Of a stretch of 64,000 nt of DNA, positions 16,409-25,364 are shown in pieces; the first letter of the stretch is position 1; every line of letters begins with the position of its first letter. Origin of the DNA: Eutrophovita sp913057845 (lineage in GTDB: Bacteria > Pseudomonadota > Gammaproteobacteria > Burkholderiales > Eutrophovitaceae); assembly GCA_963925895.1 (NCBI GenBank), contig CAWUVH010000010.1:1-64000 (forward strand), in the 5' to 3' direction. The notes beneath the pieces are model-generated. The model did no database searches. It saw only the letters and a program-made list of their open reading frames with translations, and was not told the origin of the DNA. The position numbers and the translations under genes were made by a program.

Positions 16409-17320
16409 TTAATCTAGGGCCGAGCCCATGGTTACCATGCCCACGCTGAGTGTTAAAAAGATAACCGCGAAAAATTGCCCAGTCGTTAATTGCTCGCTAA
16501 AAATCGTCGTGAGATCATATAGCTCATCAGTACTTCGATTAAGGCAAAGGTCCTGACGTGCGAGATCGGTTCAATGGTCATCGCCGTGAGCCATCCTATT
16601 GACGCCCATGCGCCTGACGTGCCTACGAACATCGATTGTTTCCACTTCTTACAAAGTTTCGTTATTAAACCTTTTTGATATCTAACGAAATAAGCTGACA
16701 TTAGGAACGTTTGGAAAAGCTGAGCGAGAATGACTGTCAACAGCGGCCGCGCTTAAATAGTCAGAGATCAGAGATACAGTCCCTTTGAAGCCAACGGTTG
16801 ATAATGCGAAAGCCGCCCCCGACGCGATACCGTAGATGGTGCTTCGGGAAATTAATTTGCTGAGAATGGTAACGCGGTCATGCTGCGCAAATGATAAGGC
16901 GAGCACTGAACTTGTCCCGATGACCACAGCAATAATGGCAGGCAGCCCTAAAGGCGCTCCTAAAAAAATTAACCCAAAGATCGCAACCTGAAGTACCTCT
17001 GTTTTGACGTAGGCCGTTACTAAGGTGAAATTCTCCCCTTGCATTGCCCTCAGCATTAAAGCCGTGCCAGTTATTTAACTTAAGGCGCCGAGGGAAAGCC
17101 AAGCGAAATACGTTGAGCTAAAAGAGAGCTGAGGCGTATCAATAAAAATACCAAGTAACACAAACCAAACAACAGCGAAGGGAATTGCGAAGGCAAAGCG
17201 TACAAATGTCGCCCCTAGCGTGCCAAGTTCTTGAAGGTGTCGTTGTGTTGCGTTACGAATAGTCTGGGCACTAGAGGCAACAAGAGTGATGGGAATCCAT
17301 AACCACCAGACCGGCGCCAT
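16409..17320 (-). pseudogene. Degraded DMT/EamA-type transporter
   Basis: The minus strand encodes a complete drug/metabolite transporter-like protein of about 300 residues, broken by three lesions. It starts at ATG 17320 (MAPVWWLWIPITLVASS). It meets an in-frame TAA at 17075-17077 and continues in the same frame (ITGTALMLRAM, 17074 down). It shifts by +1 near 16747-16752 into LTVILAQLFQTFLM, and shifts by -1 at the five-T run near 16500. It ends with EQLTTGQFFAVIFLTLSVG and a stop at 16409-16411. All pieces have the hydrophobic pattern of EamA repeats. Three independent lesions make a sequencing error unlikely. Confidence 0.8.
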
Positions 17321-17329
17321 ATCTTCCCT

Positions 17330-18088
17330 TTAGCCCCGCCCAACAAACGGCATCTTGGTAGCCATGATGGTCATGAACTGAACATTCGTATCAAGTGGCA
17401 AGTTCGCCATATATAACGCTGCAGTAGCAACCTCTCTCACGTTCATCATGCTCTCTGCTTTTATGGTCCCATCAGCTTGCGGCACACCGCTAGCCATTTT
17501 GGCGGCGAGTTCAGTCATCGCATTGCCGATATCTATTTGGCTGCACGCAATGTCATATTTACGCCCGTCTAATGAAGCGGATTTTGTAAGCCCGGTGACA
17601 GCGTGTTTAGTCGCAGTGTAAGGTATTGAGTTTGGTCGAGGTGCGTGGGCAGATATCGAACCATTATTGATAATGCGTCCGCCCATGGGTTCTTGATCTT
17701 TCATGACTTTGAACGCTTCACGAATGCAATAAAACATCCCGTTGAAGTTAATATTTACAATCGTCGTCCATTGCTCGTCGCTGAGGTCCTCAAGTTTAAC
17801 AGGAGGGGCATTCATCCCGGCGTTGTTAAATAGAACATCAAGTCGTCCATATTTTTGTTTCACCCCCGCGAATAATGCGCGCACTGCATTGGGGTCGGAG
17901 ACATCCGTTGAGACGGCAGTCGCATTGTTCCCATAAATCCCCGATAAAGAAATGGTTTCAGTTAAAGCCTCTTCTCGTCTACCTGCTAGCGCAACTAAAT
18001 AACCATTAGAGAGAAATTCGAGAGCGACGGCTCGACCAATCCCACTCCCAGCGCCAGTAACAATGGCAATTTTTTCGGTTGTAGACAT
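17330..18088 (-). CDS. Short-chain dehydrogenase/reductase (SDR)
   Basis: A classical SDR of 252 residues. The cofactor motif TGAGSGIG is at 11-18, NNAG near 88-91, with catalytic serine in GSIS (144-146) and YTATK (Tyr157, Lys161). Arg37-Arg38 after the second strand suggests NADP preference. The C-terminal MFVG-type ending and missing extra domains make it a generic oxidoreductase whose substrate cannot be told. It lies immediately upstream of the decayed transporter (9 nt), so the two were probably once an operon for import and oxidation of a small metabolite. Confidence 0.9.
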   Translation of the reverse strand: MSTTEKIAIVTGAGSGIGRAVALEFLSNGYLVALAGRREEALTETISLSGIYGNNATAVSTDVSDPNAVRALFAGVKQKYGRLDVLFNNAGMNAPPVKLEDLSDEQWTTIVNINFNGMFYCIREAFKVMKDQEPMGGRIINNGSISAHAPRPNSIPYTATKHAVTGLTKSASLDGRKYDIACSQIDIGNAMTELAAKMASGVPQADGTIKAESMMNVREVATAALYMANLPLDTNVQFMTIMATKMPFVGRG

Positions 18089-18632
18089 TCACTAACTCCT
18101 CGTACAAAAATACGTTTTCTGATTTTTAATGAGAAACTCTACCACGTATATTTGAGCCCCATATATTGAGATAATGGACGTCTTTTATTGCGCTATATTC
18201 TCTGCAGATGTTATGGTTTTAACGCGCCTTATAATTCTTTCATGCGGACTAGATACGCGCTGTTTCCTCGAGGTTTCTGGCAGACGCCCAAGCGATTTAA
18301 GCGCGGCGTGAGTATGCTGCTCCTGAGCGCTTAGCGAATGCTATTGGCCATAGAGTGGCGCTAGCGCTTTGTGAAGGTAGGTTCGCGACGAATCGCGTCA
18401 CTTACTACCTGAGAACTTCTATTAAAGTTTGGTAGGAACGCAACCTTGGTTAAAAATGGTTGCCGCAAAGGTATGAATGGCAAGTAGCCGAGATTTACCA
18501 TGCGTCACTCCGAGTATCTGATATGGTGCTAAGTAATGGCGTTGACCTAGATTATTTTGCGCGCGAGTTTCTTGCGCAGTAAACTTGAAGTTATTAGATA
18601 ATGAATCTTAGATATTGGTGTAATTTTCGCAC
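18089..18632. other. Long intergenic region before the VOC gene
   Basis: 544 bp without an intact gene. The left third should hold the SDR promoter on the minus strand. The right half contains a coding-like but interrupted frame, listed separately. Confidence 0.5.
18301..18582 (+). pseudogene. Possible decayed gene remnant of unknown family
   Basis: One frame reads with protein-like composition (REYAAPERLANAIGHRVALA, later EWQVAEIYHASLRVSDMVL) and ends at TAA 18580-18582. It is broken by TAG at 18433 and TAA at 18451, and there is no start. I cannot assign a family. Confidence 0.3.
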
Positions 18633-19055
18633 ATGACTGCAAAAGATCCATTTCATTTGGCGTTTCCTGTCCACTCTCTTTTGGAAGCTCGTCGTTTTTA
18701 TGTTGGCATGTTGGGTTGCGTTGAGGGTAGATCCAGTGAAGAATGGATCGACTTTAACTTTTATGGGCATCAAGTTGTCGCGCATTTGGTGAAAGGGTAC
18801 AGTGCGGCGAGTGACGCAAATTCAGTTGACGGGGATGATGTGCCTATACGACATTTCGGGGTTGTGCTTAGCATGGAAGATTGGTCCGAATTGTCCGATA
18901 AGTTGAAACAATCTGAAGTAGAATTTTTAGTTGAACCTCATGTGAGGTTTAAGGGGCTTGCTGGAGAGCAAGCAACTATGTTTGTGAGAGACCTTAGCGG
19001 TAACGCTCTTGAATTTAAAGCGTTCAAAGATCTATCGAAATTGTTTGATCAATAA
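18633..19055 (+). CDS. VOC-family (glyoxalase/dioxygenase fold) protein
   Basis: A 140-residue vicinal-oxygen-chelate protein with two beta-alpha-beta-beta-beta halves. The first half opens with FHLAFPVHSLLEARRFYVGMLG, the second with IRHFGVVLSMEDW, and it closes with MFVRDLSGNALEFKAFKD, the usual C-terminal strand with the Glu metal ligand. His in HLAF and Glu in LEFK are plausible metal ligands. The substrate is unknown. Close relatives are annotated only as glyoxalase-like. It ends 6 nt before the possible MscS start, so they are likely co-transcribed. Confidence 0.87.
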   Translation: MTAKDPFHLAFPVHSLLEARRFYVGMLGCVEGRSSEEWIDFNFYGHQVVAHLVKGYSAASDANSVDGDDVPIRHFGVVLSMEDWSELSDKLKQSEVEFLVEPHVRFKGLAGEQATMFVRDLSGNALEFKAFKDLSKLFDQ

Positions 19056-19061
19056 AAATGC

Positions 19062-20198
19062 TTGAAAATTCCGTCTTTTCTTAACATCTGGGAGTTTAAT
19101 GCAGTGGAAATTTGGAATGATCTAACCGAGCTATATGGCATGGACGTGCGCTTGAGTTTTCACGTGTTCTTCGTTGTTCTAGCTACCCTCATAGCGGGTA
19201 GGTGTGTTCGCCATATAATCGTCAAGCTTGGCAGTAAATCCAGGGCAACGGAAAATGTACTCGATGATGCCTTCTTTGATTCATTGGTTGCTCCAGTCAA
19301 GGGCTTAGTTTGGATCTTGGGTTTTTCGATGGCTGCCCATCTTGTGGCTGCCCACTCTAGCTCTGTTTTTTTTCAGTCGGTAGGGACAATTAGAAACATC
19401 GGCATCGTCCTGATGATGACTTGGTTTCTTCAGCGTTTTGTCCGCACGTATACCGAGCTGTTAATTATCTCTAAGGAAGCCAAGGGAGAAGCCGTAGATA
19501 AAACGCTTGTTTATGGCTTAGGTAAATTGTTACGAGGAACTATCGCTATTACGACAGCCCTTATAATCCTTCAAAATTTGGGCATTAATATTGGTGGCTT
19601 ACTCGCCTTTGGTGGGGTCGGGGGTATCGCGATCGGGCTAGCGGCGCAGGATATCTTTAAAAACGTGTTCGGTGGATTTACGATATATTTTGACCGTCCC
19701 TTTGCTGTTGGAGACTGGATACGATCACCAGATCGCGAGATTGAGGGTAAGGTTGAGCACATCGGATGGCGTGTCACGGCTATACGCACCTTTAATAAGC
19801 GCTTACTTTATGTTCCGAACTCCGTCTTTACGACAATTGCACTGGAAAATCCATCTCGGATGTCTCACCGTCGAATTTATGAGTACATTGGTGTTCGTTA
19901 CGACGACATATCCTCGCTACCCAAAATTTTAGATGAGGTGAAAGTCTATCTAAAACAAAATCGGGATATTGATCAGTCAGAAACATTGATGGTCAATTTA
20001 GACGAGTTCGCAGATTCTTCGGTAAACTTTTTTATCTACACCATGACGCGAACCACGGTTTGGGCTGAGTACCATGAGGTTAAGGAACGGGTGATGTTTG
20101 AAATCAGCGAGATCATATCGCGCAATCATTCAGAAATCGCATTCCCAACACGAACGCTGCATGTCAAAAATGAAATGGCCATTAACGGGTTGGAGTAA
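19062..20198 (+). CDS. Small-conductance mechanosensitive channel, MscS family
   Basis: An inner-membrane channel of 378 residues that releases solutes on osmotic downshock. It has several N-terminal hydrophobic helices, then the pore helix and beta domain signature (GGLLAFGGVGGIAIGLAAQ, DIFKNVFGGFTIYFDRPF, VGDWI). The C-terminal cytoplasmic alpha/beta domain contains FNKRLLYVPNSVF. The start is uncertain. The listed TTG (19062) has no good ribosome site. A GTG at 19104 is preceded by GGGAG at 9-nt spacing, and an ATG lies at 19140. It is downstream of the VOC gene. Confidence 0.9.
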   Translation: MKIPSFLNIWEFNAVEIWNDLTELYGMDVRLSFHVFFVVLATLIAGRCVRHIIVKLGSKSRATENVLDDAFFDSLVAPVKGLVWILGFSMAAHLVAAHSSSVFFQSVGTIRNIGIVLMMTWFLQRFVRTYTELLIISKEAKGEAVDKTLVYGLGKLLRGTIAITTALIILQNLGINIGGLLAFGGVGGIAIGLAAQDIFKNVFGGFTIYFDRPFAVGDWIRSPDREIEGKVEHIGWRVTAIRTFNKRLLYVPNSVFTTIALENPSRMSHRRIYEYIGVRYDDISSLPKILDEVKVYLKQNRDIDQSETLMVNLDEFADSSVNFFIYTMTRTTVWAEYHEVKERVMFEISEIISRNHSEIAFPTRTLHVKNEMAINGLE

Positions 20199-20206
20199 AA
20201 AAAAAT

Positions 20207-20320
20207 TTATCGAGGTATAAATTCTTCACGTTCTGCACGACTTTTGACAAGCTGTGCTTGAGCAGTTGTTGAATCTAAGATTAACGGTACATTATTTTCG
20301 CAGGATGCCGAAGTGCGGCC
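20207..20320 (-). pseudogene. Possible 3' remnant of a deleted gene downstream of tauD-like gene
   Basis: Minus-strand frame of 37 codons between stops. It ends in a strongly protein-like stretch (NNVPLILDSTTAQAQLVKS, then REEFIPR and TAA at 20207-20209). It has no start codon and abuts the convergent MscS stop. This looks like the C-terminus of a gene truncated by deletion. The family was not identified. Confidence 0.35.
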
Positions 20321-20344
20321 TCATTGGACGACGCCTAATGACGT

Positions 20345-21193
20345 TTAATGTGGTCTTCTTGGGTCGATAGTAGTGCAGCGACGAATGGTTCGTCCTTCTC
20401 TAAAGGCATCATAATTCTCGACTCGATGCATAAGGCAACGATTGTCCCAAACGAGAAAGTCCCCCTGTTTCCACTTATGCTTATACGTCAAGTCATCATG
20501 AACTATTAATTGGTTTAGTTCGTCAATCCATGCTCTTCCTGTTTCAGAGGGGAGCCCAATGATGTGTTCCGCATGATCACCTAGAAATACGGATTTTTTA
20601 TGTGTATCTGGATGCGTTCTGCAGATGGGATGATCAACTGTCGGTGTTGAATTACGTTGTTCATGACTCATTGGTTGATGGCCGTGCCGACGGTTTCTTG
20701 AGAAGTGGAGACTATGCGCAGCGCGCTTATTTTTTAGTTTGTTTCTCCAGTCGTCAGAAAGACGATCGTATGCGCCATACATGTCGGAAAAATGGGTATC
20801 TCCACCCTTAAATGTGGGCACCTCACAATAGATAATAGTCGCCTGACCAGTATATTCTTGCCAAGATGCATCGGTGTGCCAAGCGTGTGTTCCTTGATCA
20901 GGAAAAATACCGTTGGGCTTGCCATCATCGCCAATGTTGGACAATCTATACAGTTCCGGATGTGCAGATTCATGGTACTGATTCATGACGTGGATCTGCA
21001 GTTCGCCAAAGCGTTGACCGAACCGAACATGTGCCGCTGAGGATAGATTTTGTTGTCCAAAATATAGCACTTGATACTCAAGAAAAAGATCTTGAATCTC
21101 CTGAAGAGTCTTTCCGTCTGGTTTTTTGGAGAGGTCCAGACCTATAATCTCCACACCGATATTTTTTGTTAATTGACGGGTGTTTAGCGGCAT
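20345..21193 (-). CDS. TauD/TfdA-family Fe(II)/2-oxoglutarate dioxygenase
   Basis: A 282-residue oxygenase. The iron ligands are His106 and Asp108 (WHTDASW) and the distal His256 (DNRCLMHRVENYD). An arginine around 268-272 (GRTIRRCT) is placed to bind 2-oxoglutarate. The N-terminal GVEIIGLDLS block is typical of TauD/TfdA. It follows the ThDP-enzyme gene by 10 nt on the same strand, so both probably serve one catabolic route. Taurine, alkylsulfonates, aryloxyacetates and other carboxylates are family substrates, and none can be chosen from sequence. No sulfonate ABC transporter is adjacent. Confidence 0.9.
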   Translation of the reverse strand: MPLNTRQLTKNIGVEIIGLDLSKKPDGKTLQEIQDLFLEYQVLYFGQQNLSSAAHVRFGQRFGELQIHVMNQYHESAHPELYRLSNIGDDGKPNGIFPDQGTHAWHTDASWQEYTGQATIIYCEVPTFKGGDTHFSDMYGAYDRLSDDWRNKLKNKRAAHSLHFSRNRRHGHQPMSHEQRNSTPTVDHPICRTHPDTHKKSVFLGDHAEHIIGLPSETGRAWIDELNQLIVHDDLTYKHKWKQGDFLVWDNRCLMHRVENYDAFREGRTIRRCTTIDPRRPH

Positions 21194-21203
21194 TTTACTA
21201 TCC

Positions 21204-22865
21204 TTAAGTGTTTATATCTGGCGACATCATCACTTCGATTAGATTTGTTTTATTGCTTCGGGTCGCGAGTCTAATGGCATCGTTTAAGTCGGCAGGATCA
21301 TGTATGCGAATTGCGGGTACCCCCATAGACTCAGCGAGTTTCACGTAGTCTATTGTTGGATGGGTGAGATCCATACCAATGTATTTGTCTATTCCTCTGA
21401 AAGACATTAGTCGCTGCTTTATTATTTTGTATCCTTGATTGTTGGGTATTACGTAAGTAATGGGGCGATTCAGATGAGCAGCAGTCCATAACGCTTGGAT
21501 GCTGTACATAGAACTTCCGTCCCCGACTAACGCCACAACGGGTCGGTCTGGAAGCGCCAGGGATACACCGATCGCACCTCCCATAGCAAATCCAATTCCG
21601 CCGGAAGCAAGCCCAAAAAACCCTTGATGATCCTTTAAGGCTAGATAGTTGAGTAAGTTTGCTGACGTGCTTAACGCCTCTTCAAGAACGACACAATCTT
21701 CTGGAATCGCCTTAACTAATTCCATCACAAGTTTTAGTGAATTAATTGGTTTGACGTCGTCGAAAGTGCTTGCTTGATCGATTCTTTGCGTGCGTTGAGC
21801 TGACCAATTTCGATTTTTAATGTCAGATATACGTTGTGTGGCCTTGGATTTTTGGTCATCACTCATTGTATTTTTTAATAGGTCGGCAAGAGCTTTTGTG
21901 GTTTCTTTCACGTGTGCTCGAATCGCGAATTCAGCAGAGTAGTTCTTCCCTAGTTCCCAATCTCGTTCACTAATTTGTATTATTTTAATGTGACTTGGTA
22001 GGGGATCAATTTCACTGAAGACAGACATTCTAAGGACGTCGGATCCCAGAAATATAACAAGGTCGTGGGTTTCGAGTTGCTGTCGGCATATGGATTGATT
22101 GCGTGATAATGCACCTAGAAATGCGGGGTGTTCACTTTTGAACTGTGCAGAGTACGGTACGGTTTGCTGGAATACGGCAGCCCCAATTGTCAGAGCTAAA
22201 TCACCGGCCTCGTCTAATGCGTTTGTGGATGCGATTTCATGGCCTGCAACGATGGCAGGATTTTGCGCAGCCAAGATAGCTTTCGACAGTTCATTAAGTG
22301 TTTCTAAATTAGGAAGGACTTGCGTATTTACACGAGTCGGTTTACCTATTTCAATGTCGGCAGATGCATCCAACACATCTCCGGGTAAGCTTAAAAAGAC
22401 CGGTCCCATGGGAGGTGTAAGCGCTATTTTTACTGCGCGATGAATGATGCGTGGTAAATCTTGAATTCTCGTGCACTCAATGGCCCATTTTACGAGCGGT
22501 TGAGCAATAGGTACTAGGGGGTCGTAGAGCATTGGTTCTGTAAGGCCATGTCCTTGTTCCTGCTGCCCGGCTGTAATGAGTACAGGGGATCCATAAAATT
22601 TTGCGTTATAAATGGAGCCCATCGCATTGCCCAGGCCAGGGGCGACGTGAACGTTGGCGACAGCAAGTTTTCCTGAGGCTCGAGCATAACCATCTGCCAT
22701 TGCAACAACGATGCTTTCTTGTAAACCGAGGATGTATTCAATATTACTTTGCTTCCCCAGTGCCTCCATGATGGCCAATTCAGTCGTGCCAGGGTTCCCA
22801 AAAAGATAGTGGACCCCCTCTGATGAGAGGCATTCTAGAAAAGCGTCATACCCTTTAATCGTCAT
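21204..22865 (-). CDS. Thiamine-diphosphate-dependent enzyme, benzoylformate-decarboxylase-like
   Basis: 553 residues with the three-domain layout of the acetolactate synthase/decarboxylase family. The N-terminal PYR domain contains NPGTTELA and the activating Glu50 (LQES). His73 in VHVAPGLGNAMG aligns with the catalytic His70 of benzoylformate decarboxylase. The PP domain has the ThDP/Mg motif from GDGSSMYS (448) to NNQGYK. The central domain shows weakened nucleotide-binding character. The reaction is probably 2-oxo-acid decarboxylation or a related carboligation. The substrate is not determinable. It is the first gene of a leftward pair with the TauD-like oxygenase. Confidence 0.87.
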   Translation of the reverse strand: MTIKGYDAFLECLSSEGVHYLFGNPGTTELAIMEALGKQSNIEYILGLQESIVVAMADGYARASGKLAVANVHVAPGLGNAMGSIYNAKFYGSPVLITAGQQEQGHGLTEPMLYDPLVPIAQPLVKWAIECTRIQDLPRIIHRAVKIALTPPMGPVFLSLPGDVLDASADIEIGKPTRVNTQVLPNLETLNELSKAILAAQNPAIVAGHEIASTNALDEAGDLALTIGAAVFQQTVPYSAQFKSEHPAFLGALSRNQSICRQQLETHDLVIFLGSDVLRMSVFSEIDPLPSHIKIIQISERDWELGKNYSAEFAIRAHVKETTKALADLLKNTMSDDQKSKATQRISDIKNRNWSAQRTQRIDQASTFDDVKPINSLKLVMELVKAIPEDCVVLEEALSTSANLLNYLALKDHQGFFGLASGGIGFAMGGAIGVSLALPDRPVVALVGDGSSMYSIQALWTAAHLNRPITYVIPNNQGYKIIKQRLMSFRGIDKYIGMDLTHPTIDYVKLAESMGVPAIRIHDPADLNDAIRLATRSNKTNLIEVMMSPDINT

Positions 22866-23093
22866 TGCATCTCCCGTATCTTGCGTGTGGGTACAAAAAT
22901 TTTGATTTTATCTAAGCAGTGAACACTAAAGATATTAGCCCATCGCTATGTTTAAATCTTGTGGATGCTTCTGGGCGCGAGCTAGAGATGATTCATGAGA
23001 AAAGACTGTTTAATCGATGGTCTAATCAGAAAGCACGGCTTAATGCCTAGTGAACAGCGCATATTGAGAGCGTATATTTCAGGCTGTTCATTC

Positions 23094-24836
23094 TTATTTC
23101 TTCCAGCGGTCCCTAAGTGTCACGGTCCGATTAAATACTAGGTTTTGTGCTGTGCTCGACGGGTCAGCCGCAAAGTAGCCATGTCGCTCAAATTGGAAAC
23201 AGTCGCCTGCTTTGGCTTCGGCAGCTGAACGCTCTACTTGAACTTCAATGATTGTTTTGGACTCAGGGTTTAAGTCGTTGATAAAGTCCCCATCCTTTCC
23301 AGGGTGTTCTATAGAGAACAGGCGGTCATACAAAATGACATCAGCTTTAATTGAAGTGTGAGCGTCTACCCAGTGAATATTACCTTTAACTTTGTAATTA
23401 TCTGCGCCATCGGTTCCAGACTTCGAGTCTGAAAAGTGCTCGCAAAAAACCGTTTTTACCAATCCTTGTTCATCTTTGTCGAACCCGGTACATTTCACAA
23501 CATAGCCATAACGCAAACGAACAGTATTGCCAACAAATAATCGAAAGTATCCTTTTGGTGGGTCTTCTGAAAAGTCTTCTCGCTCTATCCATAGCTCCCT
23601 TGAGAGGGTAACGTCTCGAGACCCTAGCTCTTTTTTCTGAGGGTGGTTGGGCGCATGACACATTTCCGTATGATCAATTTCGAGGTTCAAAATAATTAAT
23701 TTGATTGGATTAAGAACGGCAACTTTACGGAGTGATGATTCGTTTAGTGTTTCACGCATACAATCTTCAAGGATTGAATAATCAATCCATGAATCAGCTT
23801 TAGATACCCCAATGCGGTCAGTGAATAGGTGTAAGCCTTGTGCAGGGTATCCACGGCGACGGGCCCCCACGAGGGTAGGCATTCGAGGGTCATCCCAGCC
23901 ATCCACATGATTTTCTTTGACAAGTTGGATTAACTTTCTCTTTGAGAGCACAACATGAGAAAGATTCAGCCGAGCGAATTCTATTTGCTGAGGTAGAGGT
24001 TCTTGGAGGAATCCCAGTTCAAATAATTGCTGGTTGAGCCAATCGTATAGCGGACGGTGATCTTCAAACTCAAGTGTGCAAATTGAGTGAGAGATGTTTT
24101 CGAGAGCATCCGATATGCCATGGGTGAAGTCATAGCTAGGATAAATCGGCCATGAGTTGCCTGTTCTGTGATGTGTGGCGTGCTTGATTCGGTAGGCAAC
24201 TGGATCTCTAAGATTGATATTCGGGCTTGCCATGTCAATTTTTAATCTCAGCACATGCATTCCATCAGCATGTTTACCATCTCTCATTTCTTGAAACAGC
24301 GTTAGATTCTCGTCTGTTGATCTAGTCCGAAATGGACTGTTTTTTCCTGGCTCAGTAAGCGTTCCACGGTATTTGCGCATTTCTTCAGCGTTGAGTGAAT
24401 CGACGTAGGCAAACCCTGCTTTAATTAACGAGACAGCAAATTTGTACAGTTGGTCAAAGTAATCTGATGAAAAATATTCGTGGCTGCCCCAATCAAATCC
24501 AAGCCACTTCACAGAATCTCGAATTGAATCTACGTATTCACTCTCCTCGGTTGAGGGGTTTGTATCGTCGAACCTCAGATGACAAACACCGCCGTACTCT
24601 TTAGCAAGACCGAAGTTTAGGCAGATTGATTTCGCGTGCCCAATGTGTAAATAACCATTAGGCTCAGGGGGGAAGCGCGTTCGTATTTTTGCCGAATCTA
24701 TATTGGCATTTTGTTGTTCAGATAAGGTCCCAGGCTTTCCACGCCAACGTCTTTCTTTAAACGCCTCAGCTTTGCAGTCGTTATCGATGATGGACTTAAT
24801 GAAGTTGCTGCTGGAAGGTGGTGTTTTATCTTTCAC
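23094..24836 (-). CDS. glnS: Glutaminyl-tRNA synthetase
   Basis: A class I synthetase charging tRNA-Gln, 580 residues. The HIGH motif is at 64-67 within PPEPNGYLHIGHAKS, and the KMSKS equivalent VLSKRK is at 296-301. RFDDTNP near 87-93 binds ATP/tRNA, and the C-terminal anticodon-binding beta barrels are complete. Residues 28-36 (RRWRGKPG) form an N-terminal insertion that I associate with betaproteobacterial GlnS. It appears monocistronic, with a long upstream intergenic region. Confidence 0.97.
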   Translation of the reverse strand: MKDKTPPSSSNFIKSIIDNDCKAEAFKERRWRGKPGTLSEQQNANIDSAKIRTRFPPEPNGYLHIGHAKSICLNFGLAKEYGGVCHLRFDDTNPSTEESEYVDSIRDSVKWLGFDWGSHEYFSSDYFDQLYKFAVSLIKAGFAYVDSLNAEEMRKYRGTLTEPGKNSPFRTRSTDENLTLFQEMRDGKHADGMHVLRLKIDMASPNINLRDPVAYRIKHATHHRTGNSWPIYPSYDFTHGISDALENISHSICTLEFEDHRPLYDWLNQQLFELGFLQEPLPQQIEFARLNLSHVVLSKRKLIQLVKENHVDGWDDPRMPTLVGARRRGYPAQGLHLFTDRIGVSKADSWIDYSILEDCMRETLNESSLRKVAVLNPIKLIILNLEIDHTEMCHAPNHPQKKELGSRDVTLSRELWIEREDFSEDPPKGYFRLFVGNTVRLRYGYVVKCTGFDKDEQGLVKTVFCEHFSDSKSGTDGADNYKVKGNIHWVDAHTSIKADVILYDRLFSIEHPGKDGDFINDLNPESKTIIEVQVERSAAEAKAGDCFQFERHGYFAADPSSTAQNLVFNRTVTLRDRWKK

Positions 24837-25364
24837 TATTTTCTAAAAATGGTTTTGATTATGTGGATCGAATCAGTAACTTATCCCAGCGATGATCATG
24901 CTTAAGCTGCAATAGTTTTCAGGACGTGAATTCTACCTTAGTTGCTTAAAACTCGGTTATCGGTCTACGCGCCTCATGTTGGAATGCTAGGGATAACTAG
25001 CATCAAGGTTGTCGTAGCTCTATGGAAAGATCCGATAGTTAGGATGGTATTGCTCTTTCAAAGTTTCTGAAGGCTTCGATCTCGGGTAATTGTTACGGTC
25101 ATCCCATTGCGGAATTGGTTTGTTTTATTGTGGCCAAATGGCAATGCGCTCGCGTCATCTGTCAATCTTGGGGAGCAACTTGTAGACGTCTCTTAGCCCC
25201 AAACTGGGATATCTGGCAATATGTTCAGAAAATAGATCGATAATAAACTTCACATAAGTGCCAGTTGGAGTAGTTATGTAGCCAGAGTTGGTAATTTTGG
25301 TCAGAGCTACATTTTACGATGGGGCAGATGTTTGTAACCATGGATATTTAATGTTTGGAGCCCT
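24837..25364. other. Long intergenic region between divergent glnS and birA
   Basis: 528 bp with no intact gene. It holds a 7-bp perfect hairpin (ATGCTAG...CTAGCAT, 24984-25003) without a T-run, and a 52-codon protein-like minus-strand stretch listed separately. Promoters for glnS and birA must lie here, but none is convincing. Confidence 0.45.
25155..25313 (-). pseudogene. Possible 3' remnant of an unidentified gene
   Basis: Open minus-strand frame without a start codon. It reads NSGYITTPTGTYVKFIIDLF then SEHIARYPSLGLRDVYKLL, and ends at TGA 25155-25157. An upstream in-frame TAA lies at 25314-25316. The composition is protein-like and resembles the end of a cytoplasmic enzyme or regulator, but I cannot name the family. 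Confidence 0.3.

Noticed and set aside
23060..23093. GAACAGC/GCTGTTC inverted repeat as glnS terminator
   Set aside because: The loop is long and no T-run follows on the minus strand.
24984..25003. 7-bp perfect hairpin ATGCTAG/CTAGCAT as a terminator
   Set aside because: No T-run on either strand and no gene end nearby.
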